A stretch of DNA of 64,000 nt. Origin: Oryzias latipes. Taxonomy: Eukaryota; Chordata; Actinopteri; Beloniformes; Adrianichthyidae. The notes below the pieces were generated by a model. That model made no database searches. It was not told the DNA's origin and saw only the letters and a program-made list of their open reading frames with translations. The translations under genes were made by a program, and so were the position numbers. The stretch spans positions 13,359,261-13,423,260 of the forward strand of contig NC_019866.2 in NCBI RefSeq assembly GCF_002234675.1, in the 5' to 3' direction. The first letter of the stretch is position 1; each line of letters starts with the position of its first letter. Below, in pieces: positions 1 to 11,623 of this stretch.

Positions 1-123
1 AAGAAAAAAATCTTAAAAATAAAATATGACCAATATTTAGAAGTTTCCAGACAGAGCGGGGCAATTGTTCTAAACAGAACTCACTTTCTGGCAGACATGT
101 ACATCATTTTAAATAACCGCAGT

Positions 124-978
124 TCACTCGTTACTGATGCAAAATACGAGACGGATGGCGTACATGGTGTCCAGAGTGTAAACGATGAAGTTAAAGACAG
201 CCATGACTGTGACGACCACCAGTTTATCGTGGTTACGAACCAGCTGGCTGTTATTCTGTCTGATGCTGAAGCTATACAGCGGCCATAGCACCATGGCCGT
301 CATGTACATCACCGTCGCCAGGATGTTATAGACAATCGTTAACTTGTCAAAGGAGAAAGGGATGAAAGAGGTCAGCTGTGCGAGACTCAGGAGGACCAAG
401 ATGATGGCAAAGACAAAGCATAGGGAGAACACGGCCACACACCACTGCATTGGTGGGGAGCCTGAGTACTGCGGCGTCTCCATGGACATGAAGATAATGC
501 AGGCGATGAAGGTCTCCAGGATCTTCATTATGCCGGGCAATGTGGAGAGAAAGCCGTTAGTCTGCCCCGTTGAGCGGAGACGAAGACGTGTTAGGACCAC
601 CTCTCCGACATACAAGGCCAAGCAAACCCAGGAAACCACGGTTGCTCCAATCTGCCGATTACACGTGCCGCAGGTGAAGAAGGCGGGGTAAATGATGGAC
701 GTAGAGAGGCACAGCAGACTTGCCAGGATTGCATGGGCAGCGGTGAAGTCTTCCCAGGCGAAAGGCATCTTGGTGTTGACAGTGGTGAACTCCAGGATGA
801 CAATAAGGAGCGTAAAGAAGCAGCAGAAGCACCAGCTGAACATGCACCATGCCCAGTATGAGGAAGCTACGTGTCCTGCTGATGCAACCAGGCTGAAACA
901 AATGCAAGCCAGGATTGTAGCTATCATTCGAATAATCCCCACAGGCTGGGTGACGGATTTTAAATCCACAGAAGCCAT
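124..978 (-). CDS. MYADM-like protein 1 (intronless coding region, 284 aa)
   Basis: Single open frame of 284 residues that resembles myeloid-associated differentiation marker (MYADM), a multi-pass protein of cholesterol-rich plasma membrane. Seen: eight hydrophobic stretches at about residues 18-38, 43-65, 80-102, 111-130, 150-168, 178-202, 213-238 and 254-275, which fit two four-helix MARVEL units; a WCVAVFSLCF-like block near 179 and an MYMTA..LWPLYSF block near 225 that recur in the two neighbouring genes. The start is placed at the ATG whose product (MASVDLK...) aligns with the starts of both neighbours. Known family: mammalian MYADM also has its coding region in one exon. Odd: the neighbours have an intron after codon 89; here the frame runs through (ASLL then CLSTSII) with no gained or lost residue. 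A pyrimidine tract ending in AG lies just upstream of the ATG on the minus strand, so a 5'UTR intron is possible. Confidence 0.85.
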   Translation of the reverse strand: MASVDLKSVTQPVGIIRMIATILACICFSLVASAGHVASSYWAWCMFSWCFCCFFTLLIVILEFTTVNTKMPFAWEDFTAAHAILASLLCLSTSIIYPAFFTCGTCNRQIGATVVSWVCLALYVGEVVLTRLRLRSTGQTNGFLSTLPGIMKILETFIACIIFMSMETPQYSGSPPMQWCVAVFSLCFVFAIILVLLSLAQLTSFIPFSFDKLTIVYNILATVMYMTAMVLWPLYSFSIRQNNSQLVRNHDKLVVVTVMAVFNFIVYTLDTMYAIRLVFCISNE

Positions 979-999
979 GGCTGAAGAACAGCCTCTTTA

Positions 1000-2698
1000 G
1001 CATAAAAGAAAAAAATCAGTTAATCCTGATTGGAGTTCCTTTCCGGTCAACAAGGCCTTGATTTTTTAAGCAAGTCATGAAGAATAAATCCATGTAAGTT
1101 GCCAAACAAACAAGTATGTGCTCTGTAAAACAGAAACTCAGGTGTGGTTTGTATTCTGGAAAAATATCCTGGGCTTGTCTGAGGCGTTTATGGCCCTTGT
1201 CCTGAATCCTGATTGGACACGGGTCAGCCTTTATCTCGTTCCTGTTCGGAAGCTTCCTGGACTGTGGTCCTCAACACACCCTGACTCAGGGTGAGACAGC
1301 CAGTCATGGAGAAAACAGGTTTCACTCTGCATTCATTTTGTTCACAGATTTTAAATAGTACAAATGACCTGGGACACACTTTGCATATTGTATAACTTCA
1401 TAAAAGTGGCACCAACGCTCAGTGGAACATGAAAAAACAGGATCACAATGACTTATTTACAAATAAAGGAATTTATTTAACCATTTTTTCTTGTTTCACA
1501 TAGTTCCATCATTCTGACATCACAGATCTTTGCCGTCGACACAAATGGGGTCAATTAAATGAATACTGTGGTAAAACTGAAACAGAACCAATAGCTATCA
1601 CCGCCACATCTGTTAAATTTTAACTGCAGGATGTCCATTCCCTTATTTGCTGATCATTTGGTCTATAAAGAAGAGCTCAAACAGGACCTGCATTGACGAT
1701 GGGATTTTTAAATGACATTGCCCTGGAGACGATGGTGCACAAGACACCGAACAACGACAAAGATGTAACCTAAGAGAAAGAACTGTCATCCTTGATTTTT
1801 ATTTTAGCTGGAGGAACAACCAATACATTAAGCCTTCCCTCTGTTCATATAGAGTGCTGTCATTTTATTAAAAGACCACTGGGAACAATGTTAAAATAGA
1901 TCCAAACATGGTAAAAGTGGGACTTTAAATCCACTCAGCAGTTTCCAGTGATAAACTGGATTAACTTGTCTTAATAACAGTTTATTGGGTTTATCCAATT
2001 TTAAATAACAGCCTGAAATGTTCTCACAGCCTGTTTGCAGCACAATGGTCAACAGATCTGTCATATGCATCCAAAAGTTTAGACTTGTTGACTCCGCCTT
2101 GTTTTTAATTACCGATAGTTGACGTTTTTGGGACAATTTTTTAGATTATAAAACTTCACTAATGTGACTTCCACTGGCAACATTCTATAGCCATGATGCG
2201 TTAAACAGTTATACTGTTGTTCTTCCTGGAACTTTCTTCACATGTAAGAAATTTGCATTGCAAAATAAAAAAAAACACATATTTGGATTTTGAAGACTGC
2301 GTCATCATTTGAGCATTAATTTTTTTTCTGTCCAACCCTCATTGGATTCTGTGTGAGAACGTCTTTCCTGTCTGGTTTTAGAAGAAATTGTTGGTGTTCA
2401 ATTTCCTGGAACTTTCTGCTTTATTTTTGGTGTTTTTGACACTTTCAGGTCTTTGGTTTGAATGAAGCAGCAGTTTATCAATGAAAAAAAAGGGCATTGG
2501 TATATATTGTTGCCATTAAAAACAGAAATGAAGACTTCAGAAATGTTGGACATCAAATATTAAAGTGTCCAAGTCTCTAGTGCAGAACTTGAATAGGTAA
2601 ATTTGGAAAAATGCTGTATACTTTGAGGACTCTAATCAGTAAAAAAGCAAAAAAAAGAGCTTAAAAAAAAGGAAGTAGGAATTAAAAAAAATATACGT
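1000..2698. other. MYADM 1-2 spacer with a repeat fragment
   Basis: AT-rich spacer upstream of gene 1 and downstream of gene 2. No supported gene. Around 1859-1925 lies the end of the repeat family described at 52.4 and 59.9 kb (AAAGACCACTGGGAACA ... AGTGGGACTTTAA). Several AATAAA/TTTATT hexamers could serve gene 2 (for instance TTTATT near 2420), but none is certain. Confidence 0.5.
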
Positions 2699-4454
2699 CT
2701 ATGTTTGAGTGACGAACTGCAATCGAAAAGAGTAAACTGTGTCCACAATGTAGGCAACGAGGTTCAAACATGTCATGAAACTGATAACAACTAACATGTT
2801 CCATGGACAGTAGGGTAAATGGGAGCAACTTGAGCCGTAGTTGTTCCTGAAGCTGTACACTGGCCAGATGACCACAGCTGTCATGTACATCAGAACTGCC
2901 AGCACATTACAGACGATCAGCACTTTATTAAAAGGTGCTGGAAAGCGGGTCAGCAGTTTGCCGATAGTTGCGATGATGACGATAATGGCAAAGATAAAGC
3001 AGATGGAGTAAACGGCCACACACCACTGCAGTCCTGGAAAATATGAGTAGGGACTGTAGTCCAAGCAGATGAAGATGATGCATGCGGCGAAGGCCTCAAT
3101 GACTTTTAGAAGACCTGGAATTGTGGAGAGAAATCCACTGATCTCTTCCGATTTGAACCGAATCAATCCAACTTCAACGGCATACAGGATGAAAGCCAGA
3201 AAGGAGGTCGCACTGGCGCCGATGAATCTGTCCAAACCAGAATCAGCGAAGAACACGGAGAAGATAATGGATGCTGTGAAAACCTGTATCAAAAAATGCC
3301 AAAATGGTTTAATGTACAGTGAGATTGATATTTGCAAATAGAATTCACAAAGAAAAATCCACAGTTTAGATATATTTGCGCACAGATTAAAGGCTTTTTC
3401 AGAGTACGGACTCAGTTTTGCTGAATTTTTAAGCCAAATGTCATCTGTTTACTTGCTAAACTAAACCAAATGAGAAGTACAGAATTTCAGTCTTTCGTTA
3501 GACTGTAAAAGGGAAACTTTCTAGCTACGTACAGACTGTGCAATTAAGGTATGTTCAAGAACGCACTAAACGCGTGTTCTTGAACGCACGTTTAGCCTGT
3601 AGTGTTCACATTAGACAAGCAGGGAGGGACGTCTTCTTTTTATGCCATTTACTAGAGCATGTTCGCCGCCTACAGTTGGAAGAGGCTTGATGGAAAAATG
3701 TGAAATGGTGCAAATATTGTGAATCTTGATCCGGGGTTTTTTTCTCTCATACACGAAAGATTTGGTGTCACATATTTCTGGCCGGGCACAAACCGCAGTT
3801 ATTAATTTCCCCTCCATGATCAATTTTCAAACAGTAAGTACTTTTGTGAATTAAATGGAATGTCATCCATTCAAAACCACCAAATCCAAGTTTCAATCTG
3901 CTTCAACCTCCAACGTGTGTTCAATGGCCACGCGTTTTGTACGTAGAACTCAAAAATGGTTGTAAAAACCTGTGTAGCTACGCATTAATACAAGAACGCA
4001 GAAGCCTTTATGTTTATGGATGTTTGGAGGTCGGTGTGAATGTACCTTCAGGCTAATTTTCAATCACTACAATGTTCAATTTGAACATCACTGCATAATC
4101 TAAAACCGCCAGTGTTGTAATAAACATTGATGGTTTAGTCCACAGAAAAAAGAAATGGAATCTAAAAAGAACAAAACTGAAACCCACCATCAGAGTAGCC
4201 AACATGGAAAAGGCTGCCGTGAAGTCACTCCAGGAAATGGGTATCTTTGTGTTGAGGCCAAAGAGTTCCAGGATGAGTATGAGGAATGTGAAGGTGAAAC
4301 AGAAGCACCAGCTGAACATGCACCAGACCCAGAAGGACGCAGTGGTGGTCCCCACTGAGGCTACCAAGCTAAAGGTGATGCAAGTCACGATGACCTCAAG
4401 GATCCGCACGATGCCAATAGGCACAGTCAGGGTCTTCAGGTCTAATTTAACCAT
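2699..4454 (-). CDS. MYADM-like protein 2 (two coding exons, 283 aa)
   Basis: Second member of the tandem MYADM-like array. Coding exon 1 is 4188-4454 (89 codons, begins MVKLDLK) and coding exon 2 is 2699-3283 (194 codons plus stop). The intron 3284-4187 has a GTGGGT donor and an ACAG acceptor and is phase 0, so ATLM joins VFTASII. The product has the same eight membrane segments as its neighbours and ends in ...FVTQT. The start is the ATG that aligns with genes 1 and 3; an upstream in-frame ATG at 4529 would add 25 residues absent from both and was not used. The 904-bp intron is enlarged by a repeat (about 3545-4010) that occurs again, inverted, near 57.5 kb. Role by family: membrane raft and cortical organisation; no direct evidence here. 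Confidence 0.85.
3545..4010. repeat. Interspersed repeat in MYADM-like 2 intron
   Basis: The segment starts and ends with 'aagaacgc' motifs (tgttcaagaacgcac, gtgttcttgaacgcac, caagaacgcag) and contains TTGAACGCACGTTTA and ACGCGTTTTGTACG, typical of non-autonomous teleost DNA elements. About 3600-3790 resembles the reverse complement of 57600-57890: shared blocks include 'agacaagcagggag', a 'gtcttcttt' block and 'tttggtgtcacat'. It lies wholly in the intron and accounts for most of the size difference between the introns of genes 2 and 3. Class uncertain. Confidence 0.6.
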
Positions 4455-4554
4455 GATGAAAGTGTTCTCCTCTGATCCTGCCTCTGTAGCTGCTCTGTGT
4501 AGCAAAGACTGCCTGACTGTGACAGACACTGAAACAAATTGTACCTTTGGGCCG

Positions 4555-6180
4555 CGCCCTCCCTAATCCTTATCATGCCTTCTCCCATAAATTTCAGAGA
4601 TGCACATATGAAGGGAAGTCATAATCATACCTGTGCTCATCGATTACCTCATAAACTCAGCTTGGTCTGAAACTAAATCCTGAAATGCAAACGCTCTCCT
4701 TTCTAGTCAACAGTAACAGATAATTGTCACAGTTAAATACAGTGTTTAGGCACACATTTGTGAAAAGAAAAGGTGAACCTTTGCTCTCAACAGATAAAAG
4801 AGAGGTAAGTCAGCGGGAGGGAAAAGATGATAACTTCAAGGGAAAATAGATTTTTTAAACTACTTTTTCTCTTCAGTCCAATCAAATACAATCTTAAAAA
4901 ATTCCAACTTGACAATATGCTATCAAACCCTAGTGATGAAGAATGTTAGAACTGCATCCATGTGCACCATGTTTTGCCTATATTGGTTGGAGTTTTGATC
5001 ATCCAGCTGCCAAAACCAGAATTCACGAGGAGTTCAAAAACTGAAGGTAATAAAAGGTGTTGAGTCACGTTCTTTGTTCAGCAGCTCCTAGAACCAAATC
5101 CAGCTCTCTGGTAAAAGGCTGTGGGACTCTTTTTTTGTAAACTCATCACAATTTACAGCTTTGTTGTTCAAAAATCTATTTACTCAGCTAATACATTGTC
5201 CTAATTTAGACCTAGTATTAGTGATTTTAAATGATAAAAACATAAAATTGGAGACCACATTTTTCTATGTACCACTAAAATTACACCACTTGTGAGATTT
5301 CCTGGAAAGAAACAAAAATCTACATGCAGAAAACATGTTACTTTGTCAAAACTGACCGAAAGGGTGCAAAAGTTACTACATCTCATGTTTTTTGTGTAAT
5401 TGTGTTCTTTCTGGACCAAGAAAACACAAAAAAGTTGTTTTAAAAAAGCCTTGGACGGAGAGCTTAAAGTCTTAAAACACATGGACAACCCATGGTGGGT
5501 CTGAAAGCCGAGCAGCTCCACACACCTTTTTTCCAATCAGACAGTGATAAGCTGGTGTAGATAAAAGCGATTCTTTGATCAACCACATCTTAACAAACAT
5601 AGAAGGTTTCTGGACGTTTTTAAACTTTAGACTCATCATCATCGTCAATTGATAAAACACATTCTGCAGTAAGAAAGGTTTCGATATGAAGCCTCTATTT
5701 TCCCTAAACTTTGTATTCGGCAGCTGTTTTAATCATATTATTTATACTTCTTAAAAAACTTTACATATTATATATACTTTTTACTTTTGACACAGGTTAA
5801 ATGTGTGAGCCCTTTCTCAATACAGCATACAGTTGTATAGATTTAAAGTAAAAATGTCTTTTCTGGAAATGACAACTTCACGTTTTTCTTTTTAACTGCT
5901 AGACATTATACTTAAAATGGGTGGAATTTTCTATAATTTGCTTTGTTTTATCATCCAGGATGGAGTTTGACTAAAGGCACTAACGATATTTACTTTGACA
6001 AAGCACACCCAGAGTCAGAGTTACTCGTACAATAAAAAAAGGAGATGTTTGCTCAAAGTTCATTTGACCATAGACAACATGAAAAATGTATGTCATAAAA
6101 TGCCTTTAAAAAAACTGCATTTAAACAGACGTTAAAAACAAATTAAATATTACATCAAAAGTTTTAAAATGAAATTTCCA
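4555..6180. other. Gene-free spacer upstream of MYADM-like 2
   Basis: I see no conserved reading frame, repeat with clear ends, or RNA gene here. It should contain the promoter and any 5'UTR exon of MYADM-like 2 at its left end, but no site can be named with support. Confidence 0.4.
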
Positions 6181-6184
6181 AGGC

Positions 6185-6186
6185 TA

Positions 6187-6231
<45 letters not shown>

Positions 6232-6286
6232 TAATAATAACAACAATAATAATAACAACAATAATAATAACAACAACAATAATAAA
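6185..6286. repeat. (AAT)n microsatellite, partly (AAC)
   Basis: About 100 bp of AAT units with interspersed AAC and one ATG unit. A simple-sequence locus likely to vary in length. Confidence 0.95.
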
Positions 6287-6747
6287 TATACCTTATCTTT
6301 TAACTAGATTTTTCCTAATATCAAAACTTTAATGATTCTCAAAGATCAAAAAGTTGAGTGTGTAAAATCCAAAGGACAATGTGTTGTTTCTTGTTCTCTA
6401 GCGCCCTCTTCTGGTTGGCTTGTTTGAACACATTCCTCAAGTGCAGAACCCTTGAACCCCCACCCCCCCATTCCCAAATCCTTCATATTTTATCTTCCAT
6501 GATCTGTCTGGAATGCAACAATTGTAATATTTTCTGAAAATTATCCCGTAGTTTTGTAATTTTTTTTACAACAAATCCAACATAACAGGTAGAAAAATTC
6601 ATTAAAGAATATGTGTAATAATTTAAAACTGCTATTTTTTTGTTCACGGAAATGCCTCTTTTGATTCTTATTTCAAATGTAATTAATGGCGGGTGAATGC
6701 AGTTTGGGTTGTAACTTTACATTTTTAAATATATTATATATGTATTA

Positions 6748-6751
6748 AAAA

Positions 6752-6799
<48 letters not shown>
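6748..6799. repeat. A-run followed by (TA)n microsatellite
   Basis: Fourteen A residues run into more than 18 TA dinucleotides. Simple repeat, no function inferred. Confidence 0.95.
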
Positions 6800-6803
<4 letters not shown>

Positions 6804-7426
6804 TTTTGGTTGTAATTTTAGTTTTAATTATAGCTTCTTAAGTTTCTTCTTAAAGTTAATTATTTTTTTAATCAAACTTAAAGGGAATATTTAAATCATA
6901 TATTCAAACTCGAAGTTATCAAAAGTCTCTGGAAAAGTTTTTGGTTCTATGTTGATCATAAAAATGCATAAGTCTTTATGTACTTGGAACAAAAACAGTC
7001 TGTTTTAGAGAGTTGTTTGCTCCTTTTGCGTAAACACAAGCGTGGTTTTCGGTCTTCCAAAGTCAGTAGAACCAGTCGTTAAGTCAGAGTTGAGCGTCTT
7101 TATTTGAAAATGTGTATGTGTGGAGAGCATGTTATAAAATATAGAAAATAAAGGCATCTTCAAGACAGTGGTTTTGGTCTTAACAAATTTAGACTCAACA
7201 AAGTTGATTTTTTTCATTGATTTTCTCCCCAAGTGCAAGTACAGCCATGTGGCCATGAAAAAAGATAATCATTCACAATATTGTTAGTTAATTTTTGTCA
7301 CTATTCTCTGCTTGTTGTACACTGTTAAAACATTTTTAAAACAATTTAAGGAGGGAACCAAATTCACCCCAGAGCAATGATTTTCACAATCAAGCAAATC
7401 ACAAATGTCCTCATTTATTGGCATAT

Positions 7427-8462
7427 TTAAGATTGACTGAAGAAATGTTGTCGCAAAGAATAAACTAAGTCCACAACATAGGCGACAAAATTGAAACACG
7501 TCATGAAAGTTATGACAATAATCAATTTCCGCGGACAGAAAGCTACAGTGGGGCAGTCTGAGCTGCTAATGTTTCTGAAGCTGTACACCGGCCAGATGAT
7601 CACAGCTGTCATGTACATCACAACAGCCAGAACATTGCAAACCAGCATTACTTTATCAATGGGTACAGGGAGCCAAGACTGCAGTCTGCCAATGGTTGTA
7701 ATGATGAAAAACATGGCAAAAATAAAGCAGATGGAGTAAACGGCCACACACCATTGCAGTCCTGGATAAAAAGGGTAGGGACTGAAGTCCAGACAGATGA
7801 AGATGACGCAGGCGACGAAGGCTTCTATGATTTTTAGAAGTCCTGGAATTGAGGATAGAAATCCACTGATCTCGTCCGATTGTTTCCATATATAAGTAAT
7901 CTCATTGCAATGCAAGCCGAAAGAGAAAAATGAAATAGCAGTGGCGGCGATGAATTTGGCATAGCCAAACTTAGCGAAGAACACAGACATGATAACAGAC
8001 GTTGCAAATACCTGCATGAAAAAGAAAAAAAATTTAGCATTAGATATTGATTATAATACAGAAGAAGGAATGGCTCAGAAAGCAACAAAGTCCTCAGAAA
8101 AACCTCTTCAAGAAAAAAAAACATTTTGTTGTTGGTACAATTGTTTGAAACATTCACATTTTAGGAGCCTACTATATAAAAAAAGAAAGACATACCATTA
8201 GGGTAGCCACAATGGAGAAGGCAGCGGTGAAATCATTCCAGGAAATGGGTAGCCGCTGGTTGAGACTAAAGAGTTCCAGAATGAGTATCAGTAAAGTGGT
8301 GCAGAAGCTGAAGCTCCAGGTAAACAAGCACCAAGTCCAAAAGGAAAAGTTATAGACACCCACTGATGCCATCAAACTAAAACAGATACAGTTGGAGATG
8401 ATCCCCAGTATCCGTGTGATGCCCAGGCGGGTCATCAGTGTATTGAGGTCCGGTGTAACCAT
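7427..8462 (-). CDS. MYADM-like protein 3 (two coding exons, 283 aa)
   Basis: Third member of the tandem array. Coding exon 1 is 8196-8462 (89 codons, begins MVTPDLN) and coding exon 2 is 7427-8011 (194 codons plus stop). The 184-bp intron 8012-8195 starts GTATG, ends with a long T-rich tract and GCAG, and is phase 0; ATLM joins VFATSVI. Lengths of both exons equal those of gene 2 exactly, and residues such as GFLSSIPGLLKIIEAF and YPGLQWCVAVYSICFIFA are nearly shared, so genes 2 and 3 are the closest pair. Eight membrane segments, two MARVEL-like units. It and gene 2 probably arose by tandem duplication after the intron was in place. Confidence 0.86.
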
Positions 8463-9054
8463 CCTGAACGGTTCTATTCAACTCTTGGAAGAAAAGTCAC
8501 CTCAGCACTCACTTTACTCTGTAGCGGCTTATTTATACTTCTCTCTACTACTGATGAGTGTAATAAAAAGTGTGTCAGACGCTTATCTGATTGCACCATC
8601 TCTGGCTGCTGCATACTCATTAACGTATACTATTTTACATGTTTTTCTTAAATGATCTGTAAGGTAGTAATGATGCGCCTGCAGAAATGTAGGACAGAGT
8701 CTAAGACCTCCTATCCATTATGTTTAGTTAACAACAGATAAAGCCTTTGAAGAGATCTGCAAAAAAATTATAGAAGTTCTTTCTGAACTCAAACATACTG
8801 ACTTAGAAACTAAATTCAAATGTCACCTTCAAATAACACTAACAGAAAAATCCATGTGAGAAATCTGGGTATCTGGGTAACCTAATCCTAAATCCAACAT
8901 GTGATAATAGGATTTTTTTTTTATACTTGTCCTGTTCAACAGCTGAGCAAACAGAAAAGAGCTGAAGGCCTCTTGGTTTGGACATTTTTACTGTTAAAAC
9001 AGGGGGTGATGAATCTTCTGACTCACAAGGTGTTTATTTGTATAAAGCCCTGTT
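8463..9054. promoter_or_regulatory. Upstream region of MYADM-like 3, no site resolved
   Basis: This stretch abuts the start of MYADM-like 3 and must hold its transcription start or 5'UTR intron. A possible TATA-like sequence (ttatttatactt, near 8529-8540) lies about 70 bp upstream of the ATG on the coding strand's far side, but its orientation relative to the minus-strand gene is not decisive. Nothing else was recognised. Confidence 0.25.
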
Positions 9055-9089
9055 GTAATTTAGGCTAAACTTTATTTATATTTATATTG

Positions 9090-9450
9090 ATTGTATTCTG
9101 GCGAGGGCCAGAACCCACACCTCAGGAACACTGTTTCAGGAACTGGTGGTGGAGGACCCAAAATGCAGGTGACCAGGTTTGCTGATAGGAAATAAAACAT
9201 TTAATAAACAAACTGAAACATTTCAAAACTATGGGGAGAAACAAACCGGTGACACAACAGAGCAGATGACCTGACAAGGATAAACAGAAACCAAGACACT
9301 TAAATAGGCTGAGGGTAATTAACTGAACTGAATACAGCTGTTCATCATGAACCTGAAACTGGAGTGACTGACAAAAAGAAAACCAAAAAGATGAACAAGA
9401 ACAACAAAACCACAGAATCTTTACACACTGACACCCCCAGGCTGAGATGT
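9090..9450. repeat. Interspersed teleost repeat, class unknown
   Basis: The stretch reading 'gcaggtgaccaggtttgc ... caaaccggtgacacaacag ... ttaaataggctgaggg ... gaacctgaaactggagtg' has the look of a dispersed fish repeat (recalled pattern, not searched). No terminal repeats or coding capacity were found. The GC-rich tract that follows (about 9540-9880) may belong to the same insertion. Confidence 0.4.
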
Positions 9451-9539
9451 GATGTGATCCCCGACTCATGGTGTTGCCAGAGAAGTCTGGGATCTCTCTC
9501 CCTGCGTGGAGAGAGGGCCGCCATGTTCACGAAGCCAGC

Positions 9540-9890
9540 ACCCAAGGGGCACGGTGGGGGCGGTTGCCCTCAGCAACCGTCATTGCTAAGGGCCTGATTA
9601 GGGGACAGAAGATCAGAGGTCCTGCCTTATTGTTTAACGCATGTGTTCACCATAAATAGTGTCCACCCCACACAAAGAAAGAGGGACCAAGAAAGAGCCG
9701 GTCCCAGGGGGAAGCCCAGGCCCCTGCCCCCCAAGCGGCACCCCTGGGAGAGCTCTGGTAGGACACCAACGGGACCGAAGCAGCCCCACCAATTAGGGCA
9801 GCCACTGATTGCCTCAGTGGACACCCCAACCTGCCAAACCTCCTAGGTCTCTTCCACAGAAAGCCCAACTCTTTCCCTGCAGCCACTACA
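9540..9890. other. GC-rich tract without supported gene
   Basis: A 350-bp island of much higher GC than its surroundings. Short overlapping frames exist on both strands but none shows a known domain, splice structure or conserved motif. It may be part of a repeat or a transferred GC-rich segment. Confidence 0.35.
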
Positions 9891-10107
9891 GGTGGTGCAG
9901 TTTAAGGAACAACTTAAAAAAATGGTTCTTCTATATTCTTAATTTTCCTATTTAATTTAGGCCAATATTGTTTCATTAATGACAAATTATATCTTTTTAC
10001 TATGGCTTTATATAACATGTTAAAGGTAATGAAGTACTATGGATTGCATTGTCCTCAATGTAATCTGTTGGTACATTTCTTAAGACTATGTTCAGCTGTT
10101 TGCGTAA

Positions 10108-10345
10108 GATGATAGATGGCTCAGTTGGCTGTGTGCAGCACTGGCGCATGGAAAAACAGGGTTTGTTTCCCAGGGGATGTTTCCAGTGTTGGTCTTAGGC
10201 CAGACACTTTGCGTTACTGCCCAACAGTGGGCACAAGATGGCCCAAGTCTGGATCTCCCTGTGCCAGTCCCCAGCCTGGATGAAATACAGGGTTGTGTCA
10301 GGAAGGGCATTCGATGATAAAATCTCTGCCAAACCACCTTTGTAT
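10108..10345 (+). mobile_element. tRNA-derived SINE (copy 1)
   Basis: Internal RNA polymerase III promoter boxes are visible: A-box-like TGGCTCAGTTGG at 10117-10128 and B-box-like GGTTTGTTTCCC near 10160-10171, about 40 bp apart. The 3' part carries 'tgtcaggaagggcattcg' followed by 'aaatctctgccaaa', a tail widely seen in teleost SINEs. Decayed copy. Confidence 0.7.
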
Positions 10346-10797
10346 ATCAGGTGAGTTCATATGCTGAAAGGTGAACATGTTTAGCTGTCTGTGTCCATGT
10401 GACAGTCCCGTGACCCATAACTACCTTTGTAATTCCTTACTCTCACCAGTCTGCAGTGTGTCAAAGTCCTAGAGTCATTTAAAGAGGGAAAGTTTAAACA
10501 CATTTTATGAGGAATTTTCTAAAAGTCCTTATCTGTGTTACACTGCATGTGCGTGTGAGTATAGGGGGAAGGTGTAAAACTTGTGTTTTTTTTTCCAAAA
10601 TGGAACTCAAGAGACATGGTTAACTGGCTCATCCTGGCTGTATTTACGACAGGTTTTGCCTTGGGACCATGTGATGGGCCCCAGGCAGACTGCTCTGTAG
10701 CTGGCCTGGGGGGCCCCCAGTGGCCCCGGTCTGGGTGGCTGACGTCGGGCCACCAAGGAAGCAGTATCCTTTAAACTGCTTCTCTAGAGAGAAGACC

Positions 10798-10990
10798 TCT
10801 GCACCACAGAGGTAGAGCGGTCAACCTCTGATTGTAAGATTGCAGGCTCGGTCCCCACCTTTCCCATCTGTGTGTTGAACTGTCCTCAGGCAAGACACTG
10901 AACCCAACATTGCACCTGGTTGTTATAGGTTGGCGCCAGTGTTCAGCATCAGAGCCTCCATCGTATTCGCCATTTACCATTCTCCATTTT
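10798..10990 (+). mobile_element. tRNA-derived SINE (copy 2)
   Basis: A-box-like GAGGTAGAGCGG at 10809-10820 and B-box-like AGGCTCGGTCCC at 10845-10856, then the 'ctcaggcaagacactgaaccc' block common to teleost tRNA SINEs. It differs from the copy at 10.1 kb, so two SINE families or subfamilies sit within 700 bp. Confidence 0.7.
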
Positions 10991-11570
10991 GGCGTCTGGG
11001 GGGCCCTGGCTGCCACGCCTTGCTTCGGGGGTGACCGGGCGCTGTCTCACTATATCACCTCACTGTCCACATTGGAAAACAGGCACTCACAGTTGCCCCC
11101 TCACCTTTGCACAGATTGTTTGTGTGCAGGAATGATACATGTGCTTGACGTGTTTATTTTAATGGATGTCATTTCGATTGAAGGAGTTAAATTGTTCTTT
11201 TAAGACTTTTAGGCGATGAGATTATCATATTGCCTCTCTGGATTGAATTGCGCCCTCAAGGGTGGTTAGTTTACGGTCCTTTTCCTTTTTTGTAATTGTG
11301 TAATTGTAGTTCTTGTTTTATCTATGAATTTTTAAGAGAGTAGCCGTCCAATCGTCAACGGCAAGAAAACAAACCCATAAGAAACCATATTCTTCTGATG
11401 TATGTGTAAATTTGATATTAAAGGCAATATTTGTGCAAACGGAGGTTGCTCACTAAAAGACAGTGGAGCAACAAGAAAAAACAATGTTTTTTGTCTTCAC
11501 AGCTTTGTCAGCTAGAGTGGATCTAATTAAAACACAGTTTTTTGTTGCCCACGGACTGACTTGTGTCACT

Positions 11571-11581
11571 TCCCCTCATGA

Positions 11582-11623
<42 letters not shown>

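Noticed and set aside
4455-4529. In-frame upstream ATG of MYADM-like 2
   Set aside because: Adds 25 residues not present in the two paralogues; the ATG at 4454 aligns with both.
6185-6286. AAT array considered as a CRISPR-like or satellite array
   Set aside because: Unit of three bases with no spacers; it is a microsatellite.
9627-9886. Overlapping frames of 65-79 codons on both strands in the GC-rich tract
   Set aside because: Open because of high GC; no motif, splice signal or known family.
10108-10990. Possible tRNA genes suggested by A- and B-box motifs
   Set aside because: No cloverleaf can be folded around the boxes and the tails are SINE-like, so they are SINEs.
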